A stretch of 64,000 nt of DNA from Deroplatys truncata. Taxonomy: Eukaryota; Arthropoda; Insecta; Mantodea; Mantidae. The position numbers were made by a program, and so were the translations under genes. The DNA lies in the NCBI GenBank assembly GCA_030765065.1, contig CM060980.1, forward strand, positions 64,402,364-64,466,363, in the 5' to 3' direction. The notes beneath the pieces are model-generated. The model ran no database searches. It had not been told where the DNA came from and saw only the letters and a program-made list of their open reading frames with translations. Below, one piece after another: positions 44,528 through 57,337 of this stretch (positions are counted from its first letter, which is position 1; the number at the start of each line of letters is the position of its first letter).

Positions 44528-47300
44528 TTTTTACTTTCTCTACTACGTATAGTAAGTAGGGGAAGTATTGTCTTCCACCCAAAAATTCGTTACAAGGATT
44601 TCACCGGAAATACATGTTTTGAGACCCCCTGAATCCATAAAAAGCATTTTTGGAAACATTTCCGTGTGTGTGTCTGTGTGTGTGTCTGTCTGTGAACAGC
44701 ATAACTCAAAAACGAAAAGTCGGATAAACTCCAACCTTGGTATTTAGGTTCAGTATCTTCCAAGGATGCGACACCAAGGTTTTCAAGAAAATCCCCCCAT
44801 CCCAGCGTACCCTTTACATGGAAGATTTTTCGAAAGTTTTAATTTCCTCAAAAATGGCTCTAACGATTTTGATTGAAATATCATATGTTTAAGATATTTT
44901 TATGACAAATAAAATGTATATCTTGAATTTTAGGGGAATGTCTCTAAAAGTATTCTTCATTGTGAACGACTTTTGCATAACTGGTAAACCATAAGTGGTA
45001 GATAAACTTTTACTACACAAAAAATGTAGATCGCGTTAAAATACACAATTTATGTCATATACAGTTTTGTTGTTGAGTGAACCATTTTCGAGATATTACT
45101 TGTTATTCCCTTAAATTTTTCAATACTTATTTTCTCAAATGGGAATTCCTTATTCATTTTTACTTTCTCTACTACGTATAGTAAGTAGGGGAAGTATTGT
45201 ATTCCACCCAAAAATTCGATACCGAGATTTCACCGGAAATACATGTTTTGAGACCCCCTGAATCCAAAAAAAGCATTTTTGGAAACATGTCCGTGTGTGT
45301 CTGTGTGTGTGTCTGTGAACAGCATAACTCAGAAACGAACAGTCGGATAATCACCAAACTTGGTATTTAGGTTCAGTAACTTCCAAGGATGCGACACAAA
45401 GGTTTTCAAGAAAATCCCCTCACCCCAGAGTACCCTTTACATGGAAGATTTTTCGAAAATTTTAATTTTCTCAAAAATGGCTCTAACGATTTTGATTGAA
45501 ATATCATATGTTTAAGATATTTTTATGACAAATAAAATGTATATCTTGAATTTCCTGGGAATGTCTCCAAAAGTGTTATCCATTGTGAACGACTTTTGCA
45601 TAACTGGTAAACCATAAGAGATAGACAAAATTTTACTACACAAAAATGTAGATCGCGTTAAAATACACAATTTATGTCATATACATTTTTTTTGTTGAGT
45701 GAACCATTTTCGAGATATTGCTTGTTATTCCCTTAAATTTTTCAATACTTATTTCCTCAAATGGGAATTCCTTATTCATTTTTACTTTCTCTACTACGTA
45801 TAGTAAGTAGGGGAAGTATTGTATTCCACCCAAAAGTTTGATACCGAGATTTCAACGGAAATACATGTTTTGAGACCCCCTGAATCCAAAAAAGGCATTT
45901 TTGGAAACATGTCCGTGTGTGTGTCTGTGAACAGCATAACTCAGAAACGAACAGTCGGATAATCACCAAACGTGGTATTTAGGTTCAGTATCTTCCAAGG
46001 ATGCGACACCAAGGTTTTCAAGAAAATCCCCTCACCCCAGAGTACCCTTTACATGGAAGATTTTTCGAAAATTTTAATTTTCTCAAAAATGGCCCTAACG
46101 ATTTTGATTAAAATATCATATGTTTAAGATATTTTTATGACAAATAAAATGTATATCTTGAATTTCCTGGGAATGTCTCCAAAAGTATTATCCATTGTGA
46201 ACGACTTTTGCATAACTGGTAAACCATAAGAGATAGACAAATTGTACTACACAAAAAATGTAGATCGCGTTAAAATACACAATTTATGTCATATACATTT
46301 TTTTTGTTGAGTGAACCATTTTCGAGATATTGCTTGTTATTCCCTTAAATTTTTCAATACTTATTTTCTCAAATGGGAATTCGTTATTCATTTTTACTTT
46401 CTCTACTACGTATAGTAAGTAGGGGAAGTATTGCATTGCACCCAAAAATTCGATACCGAGATTTCACCGGAAATACATGTTTTGAGACCTCCTGAATCCA
46501 AAAAAAGCATTTTTGGAAACATGTCCGTGTGTGTGTCTGTGTGTGTGTGTGTGTCTGTGAACAGCATAACTCAAAAATGAACAGTCGGATAAGCACCAAA
46601 CTTGGTATTTAGGTTCAGTATCTTCCAGAGATGCGACACGAAGGTTTTCAAGAAAATCCCCTCACCCCAGATTACCCTTTACATGGAAGATTTTTCGAAA
46701 ATTTTAATTTTCTCAAAAATGGCTCTAACGATTTTGATTAAAATATCATATGTTTAAGATATTTTTATGACAAATAAAATGTATATCTTGAATTTCCTGG
46801 GAATGTCTCCAAAAGTATTATCCATTGTGAACGACTTTTGCATAACTGGTAAACCATAAGAGATAGACAAAATTTTACTACACAAAAATGTAGATCGCGT
46901 TAAAATACACAATTTATGTCATATACATTTTTTTGTTGAGTGAACCATTTTCTAGATATTGCTTGTTATTCCCTTAAATTTTTCAATACTTATTTTCTCA
47001 AATGGGAATTCGTTATTCATTTTTTTGTCTTTGATATGCAAAGAGTATTATTCTGTGGCAAAGGGAATGGTGCTGCACCTAGCAACCAGCTTATTAAGAG
47101 ATATGTATATGCTTAAAGGCTACTGTATTTCTATATTGCCCTTGTAAATATATATTTCCCTTACATCTACAAGAAAATTAGCAATAAGATATCTGCAAAT
47201 GTTTATCTCGATGAACATGAAGTAGATAGAGAATAAGCGTTTGTGTAAATAGTTTGTACAAGAGTAGAGAAAGTCATGTGAGTGTAACACATCAATTTTT
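44528..47300 (+). mobile_element. Tandem array of four family A units
   Basis: Units start with 'tttttactttctctactacg' at 44528, 45157, 45779 and 46391. The first three are truncated at the same internal point, just after 'gggaattc.ttattcattttt' (lengths 629, 622 and 612 bp), and only the last continues through the 3' part to 'aacacatcaattttt' near 47300. Junctions lie where the internal T-run meets the T-run at the element start. Units are highly alike, more than most dispersed copies. Confidence 0.9.
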
Positions 47301-47304
47301 GTAT

Positions 47305-48104
47305 ATGTGTTACATTTGAAGACTCAGTTATCATTAAGCCATTCATCGTCATTCAGGTCTCTATAGACCTGTGATAAATTCGGAACGTTACGGTCAGATG
47401 TAATTAAATAAATGAAAACTGCATATCTGGAGAAAACACGTTCAAATTTATTTGCCATAAATAAATCAAAGCCTTGTGGATTGCAAGCAATTCGTTTAAA
47501 CAAAATGCAACCATAAAGATAATATCTATGATAGTTATTATTACTATGGTTATTATAAATTGTATATTTACTAACATTCATCTTAGCTCTGAGTTTGCTA
47601 CGTTAGTTATTCGCCTTCCCCCCTTTCTTTCTTCTATATAACGGTAAACTTATGTTCGAGAAAGCTATGCTTCGTTTCCGCAGTCCAGAAATTCAAAATC
47701 AATCTGATCTGTACATTCTACATAAACAGAGCTTATTTGGCTTGTTGCAATATGTGCATTATTCACGCTTGTTAATTGGTATAATGTTCCGGTTGATACA
47801 TTGTGCAAATACGGAATCACTGTTTGTGATTTTCTCCGCGAGACACTGCTAATCCCACGTCACCACAGCTGTTTGAATAACCAATGATAGGATTGAAGTA
47901 CCGTTAAATCAATTTTCCATGAAGCTTGGTGATGCAGCTTATTTCTGTGGAAAAAATTAAGAAAAACTGCATTGAACGTGCAGGGTTTATTACATGCTTT
48001 TATATTTTCCTTAGTAGTCTGTGTGTGAACACGACAATAGCTTTTAGCAGTAAAAGATTATGTAACTGATTTAATCAGAGTGGAAACTTTAGTATGACAT
48101 AGAT
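47305..48104. other. Unassigned stretch
   Basis: An 85-codon minus frame (47324-47581) and a 66-codon plus frame (47652-47852) lack recognisable domains. Confidence 0.35.
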
Positions 48105-48665
48105 GTCGCTCTTTGCCGCTATGGTAGACAGAGAAAGTATTGCATTTCATCCAAAAAATTGACATCGAGATTACACCGAAAGAGTGCGCTTTGAGATCCC
48201 TGCGAAAAAGCATCGAAGGAGCTCCGCGCACGCGTGCGTGTGCGAACAGCATAACTAAAAACAAAAAGTCGGATAAATGCAACATTTCATACTTGAGCAA
48301 GATCTCCTTTATGCCAGGAGAGGATTTTCAAGAAAGTTCCCACCCTGAAACTACCCTTTACATGGAAAACTATTCATTACTTTTCATTTCTTCAAAAATG
48401 GCTCAAACAATTTTGATTAAAATACAGGATGTTTAAGATACCTACATACATCTTGAATTTTCCGTAAATGGCCTATGAGGTCCTCTTAATTCTAAAGATA
48501 TATTTTATAACTTTGTTAATTTGTAAATCATGCGAGATATACATGCAAACATCTAAACTACGAAAATAAGTAGACAGCATTAAATTATGACTTATGTCAA
48601 ATAACTTTTTCTATAATTGGCTGTTTCCGAAATATTGGTTGTTATATCCTTAAGTTTTCACAGAC
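48105..48665 (+). mobile_element. Family A, old divergent copy
   Basis: 'agagaaagtattgcatttca', 'aacagcataactaaaaacaa', 'aagtcggataaa', 'tttgattaaaatacaggatg' and 'ttggttgttatatccttaag' align in order to family A. The 3' third is missing. Confidence 0.72.
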
Positions 48666-48669
48666 TGGA

Positions 48670-49427
48670 CTATCATTCGGCATCTTTAAACCATCTTTCT
48701 CTGAAAATAATGGCAACAAAGATCTACTGACTGCAGATAGAATAAAATGTTATCTAGAAGAAGAATGATCGGTGTTCCCTGTTTAGTATTTGAGCCCTTA
48801 AAAGCTGAGACACGTATAATGGAAGCATGAATTGTACTTTGAATGAAAATCCCTCCAAGAAATAGTTAAGAATACCGCTGTTAAAGGTGACCTGATCCAT
48901 TTCTTTTACATTACTTTAAATTAATGATCATGTTGCGATGTTTTCAATTGTTTTTCCTGTGGGGTCTTTGATACATGTAAGACAACTTATCTCAACTAGA
49001 TGTCTTTTGCCTCTCTGTGCCTCTATTCAGTTAATATTAATTTATTTGGAATTTTATGACATGAAACATGGGGGAAGTTCAGTCTATTTTGTGAGTGTAC
49101 TCGAAATTAGGGACAAAATATCAAATGTGCCATTAAGACTATGACATGCAAAATACTTACGGAATCGATGAAATTCAATATGTAGAGGAATCTACAATAA
49201 TGAGTTGATGTAGTAGGAGATGTCTAGACGAAGGAATTTGACCTGCCCAGCCAAATAGTTGCCTTGGTTATATAGGAAAATCTGGTGAAATTTTGAGGTA
49301 GGTTCTTAACTTAATAAAACGAAATTTGGCGAAATAATGTAGCCAACGTATGAAAATTTAGCAAAATGAGGGGAAAAAAGCCGCTAAGTGTAGCATACAC
49401 GGAAATGGGAAGAATTGGTATTCCTGT
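48670..49427. other. Unassigned stretch
   Basis: No feature recognised. Confidence 0.35.
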
Positions 49428-50090
49428 ACACACTAATCGTTAAGGAACGCACGCTCGCTTTAGTGTAACTTCTGGTCGCTAATTAACTGAAGTATATATA
49501 AAACAAGCTAAACCTAACCTAACCTCCCAGCTAATATAAATAGTAAATCATAAACGTCATTAAGGAACGTACGCTCGCTTCTTTCGCGTGCTTTGTGTAA
49601 CCACCAAAGTTTACCTAAATTAATATGTATATTTTTTGTGGTTGTGGTAACACTGTAAGAATATGTGGTGTGGTAACACTGCATGGTTAACTCTTAGGTT
49701 GGCAACGTAAATAGGTAGTGACGTAGAAGGGGAGGGGTTAACTGGTTTGGTCTTGAGGAAGCGAGTAGCTGGCTCTCTCTTTGAGCCTTGCTTGTGGAAC
49801 TGGCAAGATGTGCGTTTTCTAGCATGGCGCTGCGCCAAACAGAAAGGTAAACTGCATCACTTTTATTTGGTATAATATATTTGACATATAACTTCATACT
49901 ATGTGAATCATTTATGTAGGTGGTCCCTTCCTTCCTAGTCCATGATGATTTAATAATATTTTGATGGTTTTCAGGTGTTATAAGTATTTTGTTAGCTTGC
50001 CCCCGTCGAACCTCGTGTTAGGAAAGTGTGATATGATTCTTTAGATTCCGGTCCCATTACCCCGTAATGGAGTAAATATAAAAGAGGTTT

Positions 50091-50126
<36 letters not shown>

Positions 50127-50225
50127 TTACCTAACTTCTCGAGAATCAGAAATCTAAGTTCATGCAAATAGTGAATCATAAAAATTGTTAAGGAACACAC
50201 GCGAGTAAGCTTCGGTGTAACTACT
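49428..50225 (+). repeat. Locally repeated segment (three copies of a short block)
   Basis: A block built on 'ttaaggaacgyacgctcgct' followed within 30 bp by 'tgtaac' occurs at about 49440, 49560 and 50188. The last two are preceded by 'atagtraatcataaa' and, 50-60 bp upstream, by 'aaacctaacctaac' or 'aaaccttacctaac', so about 110 bp is duplicated (49502-49620 and 50122-50225). Confidence 0.6.
50094..50122. repeat. (TA)n microsatellite
   Basis: About 13 TA units. Confidence 0.93.
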
Positions 50226-50229
50226 GTTT

Positions 50230-51494
50230 GGTAATTTTTTTTCCATTTCAGATTTTGCTGCGCTTGGAGGTGTGCCTTACTGTGTTTTGATCTGCAAGGT
50301 TGGCAATAGAAGGAAAGCTCCATAATGCCTCGGGTGAAATGCGCGTGTATGTGACGCCAATGACGGACTATTTTTTTTACGTTAGGAACATATTTGTGTT
50401 AATTTTGTTGTGTTTCAATGTGTTAAAGTGTGCAAACAAGGAATACATGTGTTGATTATGTTTATTCACTCATTATAAGGAATAAAACAAGCATTCAGAT
50501 TAATTCAGATGTGTGATATTAACATAGCGATCGCGGGTCTATTGGCAGATATCGTACAATATCGGAAATTAGGTAGAAGGCCTTACTAAGCCATGAATGA
50601 CTGAGATGGCTTGAGTGGCGTAGCACCTATGTTTATTTCCATTTGTTTTGAAATATCCAATCCGATATTGGCCTAGTGATTAAAGTAAACTTTGAAAAAT
50701 CACAATTCAGATTGACCATTAGTAAGAATTTGAACCCAAGATCCCCTACATGCCAACCAGAGAGTCTTTTCCTTCCATACTTGATATGATTTTAGTTTTT
50801 AATCACTTAATGCAAGATCGCAATTTATTAATTTTGGCAGTGGTTACTATTGTGTTTATATTACACTTTTAAAACTATTTTAATAATATTGTTACAAATA
50901 AATTCATGAAAAGATAGTACATTGTTTCAATGCACTTATATAAATTAACTGTTATCTTTGATAATAAAGATTCGTGCATTACGATGTAATAAGGGAGCTC
51001 CACCTCGTTTGTGTCAAACAACTGATGCATACAGTGTTTGTGAGGATTCGTGCAGAGTCTCTGGAGCGGAAGTATTCCACTTTTAGCGTGTTTGTATCTT
51101 TTACATCGGTATTTCCCTCATTTCATGGAGACTTGGAGCTGTGGGGAGAAAGCATATTTAATTCTTGCATAATTAAGCATTTTACTATATTGATGCTTTA
51201 AATATTTGTATTTTTGTAACTTCATTGGATTTGTTTATTAATATGAATACAAGTATGCCTATTTCTCGATTTTTTATGACTTTCCTCGATAATGTGAAGC
51301 ATTGCACGTATTTGCATTATCTTGTATTTTGGAGACATAAAATGCTTAACTTCTAAACTAACCAATCTTTGGTAATAACTCAATTACGTATAAGCGCCAT
51401 TGCCAGCGCGAACTGATATTATGATGGATTCAACTGGGTGTACTCAATCTGAACGTCGATAAAGTATAACTTTTATTTTTAGTGTTTGACGCCC
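50230..51494. other. Unassigned stretch
   Basis: 'gaatttgaacccaagatccc' near 50730 could be an inverted B box from a very old SINE, but nothing else supports one. A 75-codon frame (50974-51201) has no domain. Confidence 0.35.
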
Positions 51495-51735
51495 GTTCTT
51501 ACTGTATACGGCATCACCGGCGGTGGGCAAGGACAATAAATGAAATGAAATGATTATTGGGGAAGGATATTTGAGAAGGAAACGTTTCAGGCCTAACTTT
51601 TAAGGATTTACTAGTTATGAGGACTGCGGAAAACCTGGAGAAACCTCAGTGAAGGACTGTCTTGGCTGGAAATGAACCGCGGACCCCCACTCGGGAGCCC
51701 ATGCTTTAACGAGTTCGGCCACCCGTGTCGGTACA
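51495..51735 (-). mobile_element. SINE family E
   Basis: On the minus strand: A-box 'ggtggccgaactcgttaaag', B-box 'cgcggttcatttccagcc', then 'caggttttccgcagtcctca', a 'tttcatttcatttatt' stretch and the tail 'gcccaccgccggtgatgccg'. It matches the plus-strand head copy at 22715 and the tail fragment at 3826. Confidence 0.78.
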
Positions 51736-51739
51736 GTGT

Positions 51740-52789
51740 ACACTGAAGGGGCGAGTTTACTTACAATGAAATGTTACAACTCCGTTGTTTTATCACGTTT
51801 TGTATTCTGTAAGGACAAGAAAACACAATCATGCAGCAAAGGAAGTTTTGTTTGTTAGTGTTTTTCAAAAACAGGTACAACAACTGTGCCACACGTAGGA
51901 GATAAACACAAGAAGTACTTTAACACTGCTGCCTCAGGCACATCAGCACTTGCTTGGTCTTTGAAGGCATGACATTACTTTTTATGGTGCCTATTCTATC
52001 ATTCTATGGAAAAATAATATATAATTTTGCAGTATAATCTATTCCATCATGTATTAACACTTATGCCTTAGGCAAATCTATAATATATCAAAGTAAACCA
52101 GAATGCCTGGTGATATGCCTTTGCTAAAAACAGTGCAGTGTTATCGATGTCGTATACGATTAAAGCGAGAAACGATTATTATGGTTATTATGCTGTGTAA
52201 ATCCTTATTTATACTAAGGGATGCAAGATGTTATCAACTAAAAGTATGCAGATATATCGAGGAAAATATCGCAGTTCTTAAAGATTTAATACGTCTAAGA
52301 TACATATAGATATGAACGCATGACATATAAATTTACAGCATTACAAAATCATCCTTTTGAATGACTGTTTTAAAATATCACAGGCATATAAAACAAAACA
52401 CGTAGGCCCTACGTGTAGTTAAGTTCCTAGCTGAGACAACGCCGAACGTTCTGGAAATGGTTAATGCCACCAACAAATTGACATAAATTGCTTAATTTAA
52501 CTAGATATATATTTTTCTTGCAGTACGTTTTTATTTAACTTCTACTGCTTAGATAAGATTAAAAAAGAACAGAGAAGTTAAAATTTACGTCTCGGCATTG
52601 GTAATGCTCATGACTAGACATTGGATTTATATGAATTAAAATGTCTAAAATATGCATGCATTTATGTGTCAAAAGTTTAAAATATGCTCTATAGTTACGA
52701 AAATATGCACTAGGCTTGCAATAAAATTGTTAACTTTAAGCGTATACTTTCTGTTACTTATAATGTACATTCTTTCTTAGGTATCATTA
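51740..52789. other. Unassigned stretch
   Basis: A 68-codon frame at 52103-52309 shows no domain. Otherwise AT-rich and non-recurrent. Confidence 0.35.
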
Positions 52790-53245
52790 CGGACTTTGAA
52801 ATTTGATACGCAGTACACAATGATAATTTTCTCCAAATGCTCAAGTATGCGTTTATAACTTTTATCGCTTGACATAAGTGCGTATTATGAGGGGGTTCTT
52901 GGCACGTCTACGGATGTTATTGGGCAAAATGTGAAAGCACCTACTAAGTCTGTGGAAATTTCTTCAGGAAGCACTACGTTTTCAACTTGAAGATATTTTA
53001 TCCACAGAACCTAAACTTTATTGTCAGGAGTTCTCTCTAAAACACTGCACAGTTTAACGTTTAAATTTTCGGCATATTTTAAATGAGCACTCTCAAGTTT
53101 CCTATGAACTTCATTGAGCGACTTGATCCACTAAACACAAACCAGACTTTTCGAGCCTTTTGGGGCTTCAGTTAAACTTAGAAATGCGTCTTGATTACAA
53201 CCAAGTCCCTTTGCAAATATTGTCTCCACAGTAAGGACTTTATTA
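52790..53245 (-). pseudogene. hAT-like transposase C-terminal remnant
   Basis: The minus strand gives, with stops and frame changes, LTEAPKGSKSLVCV, then IKSLNEVHRKLESAHLKYAE, VVLPEEISTDLVGAFTFC and PITSVDVPRTPS, a stop, then SYKRILEHLEKIIIVYC. The block 'FxxxPITSxDVxRxxS....(K)R..LxxENLExxLIV' is the C-terminal hAT dimerisation region. I see it also in the hAT-derived CGGBP1-like proteins, which this could equally be. The usual serine after DVER has been replaced and a stop sits beside it. Neither the upstream catalytic residues nor terminal inverted repeats were found. Confidence 0.55.
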
Positions 53246-53289
53246 TGATGTTCTTATGTGTTTAAATATTAATTTTAAAAATATGATTT

Positions 53290-54105
53290 GTTGCACTCAC
53301 ATGACTTTCTCTACTCTTGTACAAACTATTTTTACAAACGCTTATTCTCCATATGCTTCATGTTAATCGAGATGTTAATCCTATTGTTAATTTTCTTGTA
53401 GATGCAAGGGGAATTGGTAGGCTTTAAGTAATAGTCAAACATTTTAAGAGCTGGTTGCTATGTCGAGTATTCCATTCTCTTTACATTACCAGGACAAAAA
53501 AAAAAAGAAAAAAAAAAGAATAACGAATTTGAGAAAAAGTATAAGTATTGGAAAATTTAAGGGAATAAGAAGCAATATCTCGAAAATATTTCACTCAACA
53601 AAAAAATGTGTATGACATAATATCTACATTTTTTGTGTAGTAAAATTTTGTCTATCTCTTATGGTTTACCAGTTATGCAAAAGTCGTTCACAATGAAGAA
53701 TACTTTTGGAGACATTCCCAGAAAATTCGAGATATACGTTTCATTTGTCATGAAAATATCTTAAACATATGCTATTTTAATCAAAATTGTTAGAGCCATT
53801 TTTGAGAAAATTAAATTTTTCGAAAAATGTTCCATGTAAAGCGTAATCTGGGGTGGGGAGTTTCTTGAAAACCTTCGTGTCGCATCTCTGGAAGATGCGA
53901 CAATACCAAGTTTGGTGTTTATCCGACTGTTCGTTTCTGAGTTATGCTGTTCACAGACACACACACGGACATGTTTCAAAAATGCTTTTTTTTGGATTCA
54001 GGAGGCCTCAAAACATGTATTTCCGGTGAAATCTCGTTATCGAATTTTTGAGTGGAATACAATACTTCCCCTACTTACTCTACGTAGTAGAGAAAGTAAA
54101 AATAA
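53290..54105 (-). mobile_element. Family A, complete reverse-strand copy
   Basis: Begins (as minus 3' end) 'ttgcactcacatgactttct' and ends 'gtagtagagaaagtaaaa'. All internal blocks are present. The internal CA tract is short (about 53951-53966). An A-rich stretch 53487-53519 replaces the usual 'ttattcatttttttg' region. Confidence 0.88.
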
Positions 54106-54109
54106 AAAT

Positions 54110-54689
54110 TGAATACAATTAATATACATTATAAAGATTTACATACCAGCACAGAAGAACATGAAACGTATTGCAAAACGTAATTCGACACGACAAGAAA
54201 AAACAAACTAAATATGTATTTCCATACAAATCCGATGCCTACTCATCGCACTGTTCCAAACAAATGACATTTCAGTAAAATAATTAGAAACATTTTGAGA
54301 AAATAAACAATATTCCAACATTTTGCACATAAACAGTTATTTGGAGTGAAGTGGCCTCCTCAAAAAGCTTTGCTTGCAGTCTAAAAGATGTCTGACAAGT
54401 ATGGTATATATACAAGTACATTCCTTTTTCTAAACATGTCTTTGTTGGACTCATAGTACTGCAAATGGGACATTTTGAATAGAACTAATTCTTCTTCTAC
54501 CTAATTAAGCAGAAGAGAAAGTGAAAATAATAGGAATGGCTGATTCGGCCTGTATAATCACCACGGGATTGAGAATGACGGTGTGTGTGTCTCTGCAGCA
54601 GATTTCTAAAGATGTTTCGACACGGACAGACCATGTTCCATAAGATATCTACTTCTGTTCACGTTGTTGCGTGAGGAGATTCTACTTTC
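54110..54689. other. Unassigned stretch
   Basis: No feature recognised. Confidence 0.35.
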
Positions 54690-54885
54690 TCTGTATCTAC
54701 AGTCTCTTCCCATTTCTCTCTCACATTCTCGCTCTTCCATTCTTTCTTTACCTCACCTACCCTTTCCTCTCTCGTTCCCTCTCTCCTGACCCTTCCACTC
54801 CTTTTCTCCCATTGTAACTTCCTTTTCCTCTTCCCCTCTCTCGTCCGTGGCACTTTTCTCCCTCCTTCTGTCTCTCTGTGCAATG
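54690..54885. repeat. Pyrimidine-rich low-complexity tract
   Basis: About 200 bp of mostly C and T on the plus strand ('ctctctc', 'ttcccctctc'). The 74-codon arginine/glutamate-rich frame on the minus strand follows from this composition. Confidence 0.75.
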
Positions 54886-54889
54886 TACA

Positions 54890-55857
54890 TGTTTTATGAC
54901 GTTTTGAAAGTCGGTAATAAATCTGTTGGTTTTTTTTTCTGAGGTGTTAATGGAATCTGAGACTGCATTTAGCTATTTCTTTAATTTTGGAGTTAGTAAG
55001 TTGAAAAACTGTGTGCATGTCTCTCAAGAGAGAAGGATAACTGATTTGCAAAATTTCAATTATTATATGCTTACTTTCCATGACATTAAACATCACATTA
55101 ACATTATACAAAATGATAGTAAGCCTTTGAAGGCTCCATTCAAAATAAAATTGAATAGAACAATATGCATGTTTTGTCCTTTTCTTAAGCATAAAAGAAC
55201 ATAATTGGTTCATATTTTATAAATCATGCATTTACGAGTATTTATTGAAATATTAAGTTTTGTTTATCTTACTTTATTTTCAAACAAAGGTACATACATT
55301 TACTATAACTATTTTTGGCCAAATCAGCAGCACTAAACAAAAAAAGTCTTCTTTTATAAACATCCTTCAGCATAACATTTTTCATTAAAATAGGACCACA
55401 TGCGAAAGGAATAATTGTCTTGACAAAAATATGTGTTGGGAAAAAACGCAAGCCCGTTTCAGCATTACGACTTATGGGAATGCCAAACACTCAAATGCCA
55501 CATAATGTGTATTGGTCCCATGTGTATTTGCTTTGAAAATGTAGAATTCCATAAATTGGCTATTTTTGGCCATAAATTTAGTCCTCTGGTCCCTTAAAAA
55601 TTAAAACAAGTAAAATATTTCATAAGGCATAAACTTGGGCTATTCCGCATGCGTTTAATACGATGGGAACTAATATACTGTTTACCGCATTTGCTGGTTT
55701 ACTTACATGAATAATAGGAATGAGACATTGATATAGGTTCTTAAATACTCATCTATTGAAATTTTGTAACTAAATTTATTAGAAATATTATGTTCATAAG
55801 CTTCTATTGCGTAAAATTTGCATCCCCAAAAGAATACCTTGATAATAAGTGAGACAT
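54890..55857. other. Unassigned AT-rich stretch
   Basis: Frames of 92 (plus, 54926-55204), 88 (minus, 54947-55213) and 73 codons (minus, 55269-55490) overlap or lack domains. None can be called a gene from sequence alone. Confidence 0.4.
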
Positions 55858-56470
55858 TTACCGAGCGAGATGCCTCTGTGGGAAGTCTGAGGCTGACATT
55901 CGAAAGGTTCGGATTTGATTATTGTCGGATCGGCCACTATTACCACGTTTTTTTCGTGTTTCCCTTAGTCGGTAGGCGAATGCTGAACTGGTTTCCCTTC
56001 TACCACGAATCTCCTTCCATATTTCCTATCCCCATTAATTCCTTTCATCTGCTTCAAATTTGTAGAACCAGGCGGCGGCAGTTGGTGTCTTGCAGAAGGA
56101 CGATGGAATTTGCGCCATGAAAAGATTTCTCTCTGGCGCTTGGTGGAACTGGGGATTCCTGGGAATGGCCCGTCTATTCCCGGGACCTCCAGATTGTGGA
56201 TGACTAGAGCAGGGTTGGACGGCGTCAGATTTGGTGTTGTTGGAATCGTTAGTAAGGCCGTTCTTGCTAGCGCACATCGTCGTTCGGATCTGGTCACCCT
56301 TCGGGTCTCCCCTCATGCCTTCCTCCTAGGGGTTACGGAAGCACCATGGGCCCCACTATGAACTACGTGCGGTGCTGCGCTCCGGTTACTGGAGGTCCCT
56401 CTATCTGACTACTGCTAACTCCTATTTAGACAGTTTGCTTTCATACTGATCTACCCTCCTCCTTTTGGGG
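55858..56470 (+). mobile_element. SINE family D, long form
   Basis: Head 'accgagcgagatgcctctgt' with B-box-like 'aaggttcggatttgatt', then 'agtcggtaggcgaatgctga', 'gaaaagatttctctctggcg', 'ggatctggtcacccttcggg' and 'gtgcggtgctgcgctccggt'. Colinear with 22083-22680. A relic copy; the open frames within it on both strands are spurious. Confidence 0.68.
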
Positions 56471-56573
56471 AAGGTAATTAACAGTCCGTATTGCCTCTTC
56501 TACAAATGGGAGAAGATATATGCATAACAATCGGTTCTACAATTTCTGAAAAGATAAATACATTACAGACATA

Positions 56574-56597
56574 TATTCTCTCTCTCTCTCTCTCTAG
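56574..56597. repeat. (CT)n microsatellite
   Basis: About 10 CT units, followed by another CT-rich run to 56614. Confidence 0.88.
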
Positions 56598-56599
56598 CT

Positions 56600-57337
56600 G
56601 TCTTCCTCTCTCTTTTTCAAAGTGCAGCTTCTGCCTTTAGAGCATCCCATTGTGCACGTTAACTCAAAGTCAAAAATGACTAGAAAAATTTCGTTTTGGT
56701 TATAATTTTATTATATCCTTAAATGAGATATATCGGTTTACTTTTTAGAGCTACTTGGCTCCTATGCATACGTATTTGCCTTCAGTGGCTAATGTTTTCG
56801 GTTCTGCCACTACATTCACATTTATATGCTCACATTAGCTACCAGAATGCTTACAAACGCTACTCGCTTTAGCAAAGTAATGTTTGTGTCGTTAATTATA
56901 TTTTGGTAGATTAAGAATAGAAATACTTTGCATAAGAGTACGTTGGCAGCCCTGATTCGAGACAGATACCCTGGGAATCATCACGACCATGTCACGCCCC
57001 TCGGGGACCGCTGCTTCCAACCTATCATTAGGTAGTATATGAGAGGGAATGCTGTCACGAACACCCTGCGGAGATATAAATAGTACATTCTCCTGGTCTC
57101 TGCGGCAGCTCTTATGTTGTATTTACATGACGTTTAGATTACCTCGCCGTTTAGAAATAAAACAGAAAATACTCCTGGCATTTCTACACTGCAACTGCCA
57201 TTTACGTTGTACACAGAAATACTAAAAATATCATCTCATTATTCAGATTCTGTTTTTAACGGAATAGTAAATTGGTGTTAGCTATTTCCTAATACTAAAT
57301 TGGCGTTGGGTAAAAGAGGAGAAAGAAAAAATCTGAT
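56600..57337. other. Unassigned stretch
   Basis: No feature recognised. Confidence 0.35.

Noticed and set aside
45172-45357. Recurrent minus-strand frame (similar ones at 951-1145, 17503-17772, 44543-44734, 45772-45969, 46384-46599)
   Set aside because: It is the same stretch of family A read repeatedly. The frame is broken by the GT tract length in each copy and shows no domain, so it reflects repeat similarity and not a gene.
49508-49521. Interstitial telomere repeat (cctaacctaacct)
   Set aside because: Only about 2.6 units of the insect TTAGG type; short enough to be chance within a local repeat.
50720-50790. Inverted B-box-like sequence
   Set aside because: Single weak box with no matching body or target duplication.
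54659-54883. Arginine/glutamate-rich 74-codon frame
   Set aside because: It is explained wholly by a pyrimidine-rich low-complexity tract on the opposite strand.
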